Source: Monodelphis domestica (taxonomy: Eukaryota > Chordata > Mammalia > Didelphimorphia > Didelphidae). Taken from it: a DNA stretch of 64,000 nucleotides. Positions 57,128 to 64,000 of this stretch are shown here, piece by piece; within the stretch, counting starts at the first letter, position 1; each line of letters starts with the position of its first letter. The notes beneath the pieces were generated by a model. The model worked only from the letters and a program-made list of their open reading frames with translations, made no database searches and was not told the DNA's origin. The stretch spans positions 16,794,755-16,858,754 of the forward strand of contig NC_077232.1 of assembly GCF_027887165.1 (NCBI RefSeq), in the 5' to 3' direction. Both the position numbers and the translations under genes were made by a program.

Positions 57128-57924
57128 ATGTATTGGGAACTTTTAAAATTACTCCACCCTACTCAGACAGTGCCTTAGGGGAGGATAAAGTTGTAAACTC
57201 CTGATTGAACAATGAAAGTCCCCAACTCATACCTTATAGTAAAGCTAGAACCTTAAGCTAGGTCTATTTTTAGATCTAATACAAAAAGGAGTTAAGTATC
57301 TGTAAAAGTTAAATTAGTACCTAAAAGGTCAAGTAACTTTCAAAAGGCAAGCTTAACAAAGAGGTGTGAAGTACTCAGAAGATTTAATCTAGCCAGAGAA
57401 GGTGAAAACCAAAGAAGGTGAAAACTAAGAATGGGCAGTCCTGGGAAAAAACATCTACTGTGATTGGTAGACGTGAAAATTTAGGGGAGGTGACATAAGA
57501 GAAAATTTCTTTAAAAGGAAGGGATAAAAGTCAGGAGACAATTGAATGGAATTGAATTGAGTTCGCAATTTAATTCAGTTTGGAGTTAGATTTCTGAACT
57601 GAGTTCAGGAGATTCAGTGGAGGACTGGAGCTTTTTTGGAGATGGTCTTGTGGTGAGTTATAAAGACTGACCCCCTCTCCCTTAGGCTCAGGGAGGCCAT
57701 TTTGGCCTAGGCCCTTTAACTACTGCTTGGTCCAGCTTGAGCCAGAGCAGTTTGAATTAATTCTCTCTCTCTCTTTCTCTCTCTCCTTCCCTTAATTCCT
57801 TCTTTCTTTATAAATTAAAATCTCCATAAATCCCAGCTGACTTGGGTATATTCATATTTGGGAAATTCCCATGGCGACCACTTATTTTAGATTTAAGTCA
57901 AAACACTAAAAATTATCCTTTACA
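57128..57924 (+). mobile_element. Solo LTR (long type)
   Basis: Same family as 8322-9212 and 429-1118. Shares TCCACCCTACTCAG with 1080-1100 (reverse complement), TGTGATTGGTAGACGTGA, a C/T run, TTAAAATCTCCATAAATCCC and AATTCCCATGGCGACCAC. Likely limits are TGTATTGGG at 57128 and CTTTACA near 57924. No viral interior remains. A fossil. Confidence 0.65.
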
Positions 57925-60660
57925 GTTTTGGTCAAAATCTTTACAGTTTTTAACGTTTACAGTTTTGGCATTTACACTTTGTTACTTGCTATCTCTATTT
58001 AATTGACTGTTTCAAGCTGGCCTCTGATTCATTACAGGTGACTTAAATAAAAGCCTTTGGACAACCCGAGGAAGAGCTATGTGTTTAAACTTCAGTGGCA
58101 AGAAGGTAGGATAGGAGAATCATTGGGAACCTTAAGAACATCAGGATGGAGGAGAGTCTGACTCAAGGAGACCCCATAGCAGTGACACAAAGGGCAGGTC
58201 TGTGGGAAAAGGTGGAGGACCACAGAAAAAATGAACATGGATAGGCCCAGTACTGAGAAGAGTCTCCAGACATTTTGGAAGGAGGCTCTTGAGTGCTACC
58301 CCAAACAACTAGTCAAAAATAGAGCATGTGAGACTTGGGGGAGGGATTGATCGCCTTTCAAAGGGGCATTGCTTACATGGTCTTTAATTCATGAGGTACA
58401 GAGCCCAGGGAAAATAAAGTAATTTCCATCCTTAGAAATTAGGGCAAAATGGACATTGATGGGCATGTTTAAGAGGTAAAGAAATGGTGGAAGTTATTAA
58501 AGTAAGGAAAGGGAAGTGATAGTTTCTGGAGTTTATGTAGATCACCCTTTTAAATCATAGCCATTTATCAAAGCCTGGGAGGCTTCTTGCTGGCCACTTA
58601 AGACAGATTTAGGGATGGGATCTCTGATTTAACTAGTGTAGGAAACCTCAGGATGAGGAAACTCTATTAGAGCAAGTTTCCATCATTTCTGCACTTTATG
58701 ATCTTAGAGAGCTGCCTAGAAAACTGTGAAGTTAAGTGACTTGCCCACCCACTGGCAGTATGTGTCAGAGACAGTATTTGAACTCACATCTTCCTGATTT
58801 TGAGATCAGATCTCTATCTACTGAGCATGTTAGCCACATGTGCATAATAAAGGCTAGATTATGAAACAAATCACTTGAGGTACATACAGGGTTATAGCGT
58901 TGCAGCAATCCCACCTGACATTTTGTTTTTGCCTTCCTATAACCTTTTACTCTTATGAGAGAACCAGAAAATATTGGGACTAGGAAAAAAAATGTGAATC
59001 TGAATTCCCATGGATCTTTTGGGGTTACTTTGGTAGCCTCCCTTCAAATGTGTTGGAAGGAGAAGAATTTGAATAAAGAGTTAAATGCTGGGAATTTCTA
59101 GCTTTAAGTCAGATAATTATCTAGGTTAAGACTATGATTTAGTGCTGGACACAATGACATCCTTGAAATTCTCATTGGTTGACCAGTTGGCTTTTTGTTC
59201 CAAAAGAGCTACTCCTCTGAATATTGACTTAGATAACTGACATATATTCCCCCTTCTGGAAAAAAAGTGCTTTTCCTTAGTCCAATGAATGGGTGTAAGA
59301 AGACTTGCCTCTTCTTCTTAAAGAGTGGAGATTTAAGCTCTAGATGCTATGCTAAGTGCAAGAAGGCAAGGTTTATTTTTTCTTTTATGTGGGAAAGGAA
59401 ATACTTTAGCTGAGTTCTCCAGATGAAACTCAATATGAGGCAGCAGTGAGAAAAGAGAGTGGACAGGTAGAGACTAGGACAAAGATGAAAAATGGAGAAA
59501 CAGAGAGACAAAGAGAAGCTGGGAACAGCAGTGGCAGGCTTTGACACCCAGTGGAGAATAGCAGAGAGAAGGTAAGATGCTTAAGGGCAAGTCCAGCTGA
59601 GAGATGTTCCTAGTAGGGACCAAACCTGAGAAGAAAAATGCAATAACATGATTGGAAGATTCAGAAGGCTCTGAAGCATCTTAGGAATGAGTTAACCATC
59701 CCCCACCCCCACCGTGTATGCTCTGGACAAATATGTTCCCTTCATATGTGGCCCTTATGTTTGAACTCCATGTATGACTCCTTTTCCTATTAATAGTGTG
59801 TGTATTTGAGAATATGTCCTAGGTTTATAAAGGAATTTTTCTATTGCTACATGTGTCTTTTTACTATGCTATTTAACCAAGTGATTTTACTTTGGGCTTA
59901 CTGTGTCCTCTGGTTGACTAGTAGAAGTAAACACTCTGTTGGGGGCCTTATGAGCTATCGTGCACATCGACAGAGTGTCTTGAACATGGGGCATTTTTCT
60001 AGGGGTACCTCCTGAGACTATACTGAAGTGCTCGTGATTGATAAGTCCCTGAAAAAGAAAGAAAAAGGTGAGTTGGCCCCAGAATGTGAAACTGTTTTTA
60101 TTTCAGTATATATATTATTATAAAAAACTATGAATTATCCTTATAAACAAATAACTGATGTAGATTTAACTTAATTCATTCTAAACCATAAAGCACCAAA
60201 ATAAATTCTTTTCCCTGAGTTTCTGGGATTTTCTCATCCATTTATCTTTATATACTTTTCCTCACAGAATCATAACGAACAGATTCCACATTTTTCTGGT
60301 GCTGTTTTTTGGTTTACAGTACTGCATCAAGTTTTTAGAGATTTCTTTGTAATCCTCCCCAGGTGGCCATCTTTGTTGTTTCCTGTTATTCCATGACATT
60401 GAGCCAGATCAGAAGCAGAAACATCTGGTTCCAGGAGCCGGAAGACTTGGGTTTGGATTCTGCCTTTGGCACATCCTGGCTGTAATTCCCAAGAATGTCA
60501 TTTTAAGTATTCTTTGCTTTTAGGTGACTTTTTAAGATTCTGAGTTGAAGTGTAGGTACTTTCTGTGGGCTGTGAAAGGGAATTCTTTGTCTCTTTTGAG
60601 TTAATCAATCAAGAGCTTAAAGTACCCCTACTTAACCATAAGTATTTCTCGCTCTTTCTC
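57925..60660. other. Intergenic with one old SINE
   Basis: No gene recognised over 2.7 kb. A minus CORE-SINE relic at about 58700-58850 (AGTGACTTGCCCACCCACTG, TTTGAACTCACATCTTCCTG) and a MIR-like scrap at 60400-60490 (GAGCCGGAAGACTTGGGTTT) are the only nameable parts. Open frames at 59347-59547 and 59800-60015 show no domain. Confidence 0.45.
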
Positions 60661-60832
60661 TCTTCCTTCCTTCCTTCCTTCCTTCCTTCCTTCCTTCCTT
60701 CCTTCCTTCCTTCCTTCCTTCCTTCCTTCCTTCCTTCCTTCCTTCCTTCCTTCCTTCCTTCCTTCCTTCCTTCCTTCCTTCCTTCCTTCCTTCCTTCCTT
60801 CCTTCCTTCCTTCCTTCCTTCCTTCCTTCCTT
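60661..60832. repeat. (CTTC)n microsatellite, about 42 perfect units
   Basis: An uninterrupted tetranucleotide array of roughly 170 bp with imperfect ends (CTCTTTCTCTCTTCC at left, CCTTTCCTTTCTTTCC at right). It runs into the tail of a minus-strand SINE1, so it probably grew from that SINE's T-rich end. Highly likely to be length-variable. Confidence 0.97.
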
Positions 60833-60845
60833 TCCTTTCTTTCCT

Positions 60846-61040
60846 TTAAAACCCTTACCTTCTGTCTTAGAATCAATCCTGTGTATTAGTTCCAAGGCAG
60901 AAGTGTGGTAAGGGCTAGGCAATGGGGGTTAAGTGACTTGCCCAGGGTCACAAAGCTGGAAGTGTCTGAGGCTAGATTTGAACCTAGGACCTCCCATCTG
61001 TAGGCCTGGTTCTCAATTCAGGAAACACCTAGCTGCCCCC
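60846..61040 (-). mobile_element. SINE1 attached to the CTTC array
   Basis: TTTAAAACCCTTACCTTCTG through CACCTAGCTGCCCCC, minus orientation. Confidence 0.93.
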
Positions 61041-61609
61041 TAGGCCTAGCTTTCTATGCACTGTGCTACCCAGTTGTTCTTCAATCAGTAATCATTAATT
61101 GATTTCACAGAGTTCCTGTGCCAGTGAAATCACAGAACTGATTTCAAAACAAAACCAGAGACAAAAACCATTGAATCTACCATAGTTTATTTAGTTTATC
61201 AAACCATTCTTCCATTGTTGGCCATTTTACCTGCTTCTGGCTTTGTTTTATTGATTTGTATCTGCAATAAAAGTCTTTGGACAGACAGTCCAAAGTCTTT
61301 TTCAGCTGTTTTTCTTGACAGGGTACATTCCCAACAATGGAATTGCTGTCTTGAAGGGGAGAGTTACTTTTTGGAGCCTTTACTGCTCACTGTCTGATGG
61401 ATCGTCAAAAAGATCCTCCAAGCATGCGCAGACTTCTGAGGCAAGTGGGCTTGGGGTGGCTGTCAGGACCTGCATGCCATCTTAAAGGTAGGTCTGTGGA
61501 GTCTCAGCATACTAGTTATTCACTTCTTGGGTCTTACGTAGCTCTCGCTGATGATGGCTGCCAGACCATGTCCTCAGGACCCTCCATAGCAAATGTACAT
61601 GAATTTTTT
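61041..61609. other. Intergenic, probable L1-like debris
   Basis: The segment 61195-61400 (CCATTCTTCCATTGTTGGCC, TGCAATAAAAGTCTTTGGAC, TTCCCAACAATGGAATTGCT) resembles an old minus-strand L1 3' end. The rest is unassigned. Confidence 0.35.
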
Positions 61610-61842
61610 GTTTGTTTCAGTCTGTCAGTCTCTTTGTGACCTCATTTGGGGTTTTCTTGGCGAAGATACTGGAGTGGTTCACCATTTCCTTCTTTAGCTC
61701 ATTTTACGAATGAGGAAACTGAGGCAAACAGAATTGTGACTTGCCCAAGGTCATATAGCTAGAAAATATCTGAGGCTAGATTTGTCAGAATTTCCTGACT
61801 CCAGACCCAGGACTCTATCTATTGCGACACTTAGCTGCCTCT
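61610..61842 (-). mobile_element. CORE-SINE (Mar1 type)
   Basis: Minus orientation: TTTGTGACCTCATTTGGGGT, GATGAGGAAACTGAGGCAAA in near-identical form, and GCGACACTTAGCTGCCTC. Confidence 0.88.
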
Positions 61843-61884
61843 TAGAGTTTCTTTACTCTTGAATGATCTCTAATGGATAATAGT

Positions 61885-62260
61885 ACTGTAAAGTTGACAA
61901 AGGGCTTGGCATATTTTGTTATTTGATTCTCACAAGAAACCTGGGAGATAGGTAGCATTACTATCCTTGTTTTAGAGATGAGGAAAATCATCTGTAAAAT
62001 GAGAGGAAGAGGAAGGGACCAATCATTCATTTATTAAGTGCCTACTGTGTGCCAGGCACTTTGAGGCCCTTTTCCAAATATCATCTCATCTGATCCTCAC
62101 AATAGCCCTTGGAGATAAGGGTTATATGATCGACATTTTACAGCCGAGGAAAATGAGGCAGGGAGAATGACTTCTTTGGTCACCTAGCTTATAAGTTACT
62201 GAAGCAAGCTTCAAACTTGGGCCTTTTTTACTCTGAATCCAGCCTTCTGTTTGCTGAACC
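61885..62260 (-). mobile_element. Old MIR/CORE-SINE pair
   Basis: First piece 61885-62015 (TTTGATTCTCACAAGAAACC, GTTTTAGAGATGAGGAAAAT). Second piece 62022-62260 (TTATTAAGTGCCTACTGTGT, GATCCTCACAATAGCCC, TTTACAGCCGAGGAAAATGA). Confidence 0.78.
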
Positions 62261-62269
62261 ACCTTGTTC

Positions 62270-62760
62270 ACCCTTCATTTTGAAGATGACCAATGACATC
62301 ACAAGAGGGCTAACTTGACTTGCACATAAATTAAATTTAAAGGAGCCTGAGTTTCACAAAGCCAGCAGCTTCCTTTTCTCTTCCAGAATCATTGAAGTCA
62401 GTGGCAGGATGAAAGGATGACTAGCGATGGCCCAGTATTCAGCAATGACCACTGCATCTTCCATGCCTGGCTGAGCTCCAAGTGCTCCACAGTGCCTGCT
62501 TCAGCTGCCTTCATGGCCAGTGGAACGAGTTGTTCACACCTGCCCATTTTGCTGGGGGGAGCCTTCACACAACTGAGGTAGACATCCCCCTACCTCGCCA
62601 TGGGCTGGAGGCTTGTTGGGTACCCCCAATCTGATGTAGCCCCCCGTCGAGATGGTTTTTACTGGGATGTGAGCACTGGGCTTGCTGCAGCTTCTTGGAG
62701 CCACAGGTGAGGGCTGGGTGAAAGGTGGACACCAGAGGTGAATGAGCAGCCTGGGAAAGG
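62270..62760 (+). repeat. Dispersed marsupial repeat, longer copy
   Basis: TTCATTTTGAAGATGACCAA, ATCACAAGAGGGC, AGTGCTCCACAGTGCCTGCT, TTCAGCTGCCTTCATGGCC, GGAGCCTTCACACAACTGAG and CCGTCGAGATGGTTTTTACT. The middle part is shared in diverged form with 27500-27630. Family unnamed; no coding frame. Confidence 0.6.
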
Positions 62761-63095
62761 GTTTGGGAAGTCCTTGTATCAGGGTGTCAGTCCTTCCTGA
62801 ATACTCCCATACATTCCTCTGCTGTCTACTAGACTCAAAATGTTTATACTAGTTTGACTTTCATAGTTTAACTCATGCCAAAGGCACATTGGGCATTCTT
62901 TTGGTGCCGAGTAGACCCAAAGAAGCCTGGACTATGGGGCTACATAGGGCAGAGGAACAGTCCTAACCACTCATCTTGATGGGAGTTTGCTAGAGCTTCA
63001 CTGCCTTCCAGTGAGGTAGAAGATTGAATCTGAAGGGCTGAGGGCAGTGGTGGCTTCTCCTAGAGGATACAAAATAATAGTAGCTGACTTTTATA

Positions 63096-63780
63096 TCATG
63101 TGTTACACTTTCTGATCGTTTCCAACAGAGTGGCTTCATTCTGGAGTTGAGGATCTTCTCTCTGTCTGGGACAAAATGGGGAGAGCTGCCATATTTTCTC
63201 CTCTGTAGGAAGGACCAGGGTAGAAACAGGGCTGGACGTTCTCTTGAATTTGTCATGGAAGATGTAGATATGGATGCCATCAGCAACATTGTAGAAAGAG
63301 ATTTGGTCGGCTTCATAGTCTAAGTAAATTCCTACTATCTGGGGGACCTCTTCAAGCTGAAAGGAGATCCCAGGATAGGACAGGGCCTGGCACATGTTCC
63401 CTTTCTTCAGGCACAGGGTCCAGAACCCAGTTTCTGGGGTTTTTTCAACAGACATCTCTAGTTACTTAAACTTTAAGACAAGAGAAGTTCTTTCAGCACT
63501 GGAGAGTATTTCCAAGCAGCCTGTCACTTTCCTCTTCTTGGAGAATGTGTTTGATCTCCCCCTCTCTACAAAGTCCCAGGGTCCATTTGATCTTCTATGC
63601 TACCTTAACCTCCCAATAGCGTCTTCCAGAATCAAATCTCTCCTGGCCAAGCACACAGACCAGAGTGTCAAAGTGTTCAGCACACTTGGACTGATCTTGC
63701 TTCTCAGAACTGGAAACTACACTTTTGTCATTGTCATTCAGGAAGAGGTTAGACACACATGCAGAGGCAGGAAAACCCAC
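63096..63780 (-). pseudogene. PRY/SPRY (B30.2) domain exon, broken
   Basis: Minus strand encodes the PRY part (63600-63780: HFDTLVCVLGQERFDSG, then RRYWEVKV) and the SPRY part (63096-63455: TGFWTLCLKKGN, IVGIYLDYEADQISFYNV, HIYIFHDKF). These are the signature motifs of TRIM and butyrophilin-type B30.2 domains, which bind proteins and normally lie in one last exon. Between them, after WEVKVA, the frame meets a stop; a WTLGLCRE-like continuation follows in the same frame, and then no open frame joins it to the SPRY start, so the exon is disrupted. The sequence upstream (63781-64000) is a simple repeat. The parent gene (TRIM or BTN family) was not identified. Confidence 0.8.
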
Positions 63781-64000
63781 ACATTCTCTCTCTCTGTGTC
63801 TCTCTGTCTTTGTCTGTCTCTTTCGGTGTCTCTGTGTCCTTCTGTCTTTCCCTTTCTCCGTCTCCCTCCCTCTCCCTCTCCCTCTTCTTCTTCTCCCTCT
63901 CCCTCCCTTTCTCTCTCTCCCCCTCCCTTTCCCTCCCTCCCTCCTCTCTCTTTCTCTCTCCCCCTCCCTCCCCCCTCCCTCCCTCTCCCCTCCCTCCCTC
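63781..64000. repeat. (CT)n/(CCCT)n-rich low-complexity tract to window end
   Basis: Pyrimidine-only apart from scattered G. Starts exactly where the PRY homology ends and continues past the window. Confidence 0.93.

Noticed and set aside
63781-64000. Possible splice-acceptor pyrimidine tract for a neighbouring gene
   Set aside because: The pyrimidine run is on the plus strand, while the SPRY exon reads on the minus strand, where it is purine-rich. It is a simple repeat.
1-64000. tRNA, rRNA, CRISPR arrays, bacterial operons or terminators
   Set aside because: None seen. Polymerase III boxes occur only inside tRNA-derived SINEs. The sequence is vertebrate nuclear DNA.

Overview
The window is nuclear DNA from a marsupial, most likely the grey short-tailed opossum Monodelphis domestica or a close relative. 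The evidence is the very common tRNA-derived SINE (CAGCTGGGTGGCTCAGTGGA start, TTCTAAGAC...GGTAAGGGTTT end), CORE-SINEs of the Mar1/MON1 type, and a young full-length L1 of opossum type. AT-rich intergenic DNA dominates and there are no bacterial features. Species is inferred from repeat families, not proven.

Only two intact-looking host genes are present. Both are single-exon olfactory receptors on the minus strand (15752-16699 and 39722-40654), roughly nine in ten residues identical and most like the OR4D group. A broken PRY/SPRY (B30.2) exon lies at 63096-63780 on the minus strand.

The noncoding DNA is organised around the receptors. A module of about 3.4-5 kb occurs four times: A (about 2.1-5.4 kb), B (17.7-21.2 kb), C (about 31.6-36.8 kb) and D (about 42.7-46.7 kb). 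A and B are nearly identical in their middles but clearly less alike at their ends. C and D are old, diverged copies. B lies just upstream of receptor 1 and D just upstream of receptor 2, so the repeating unit appears to be receptor plus module. Copy C lacks a receptor beside it.

Copy A was split by a compound endogenous-retrovirus fossil (5450-15385). Copy B keeps the empty site, which fixes the fossil's ends. Inside are two oppositely oriented 3'-internal arms, a second LTR type, an integrase region, and an unusual leader with a membrane segment and 15-residue tandem repeats.

From 21 to 27 kb the DNA is old L1, an L1 tail, SINEs and a probable hAT-like element. A 230-bp-arm inverted repeat sits at 30842-31400. 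At 47.9-54.24 kb is a full-length L1 in minus orientation with a 15-bp target-site duplication, an open ORF1 and an ORF2 interrupted by only two in-frame stops. From 54 to 64 kb there are a solo LTR, SINEs, a long CTTC microsatellite, a dispersed marsupial repeat and the SPRY pseudogene. No tRNA, rRNA, CRISPR or operon-like structure was seen.
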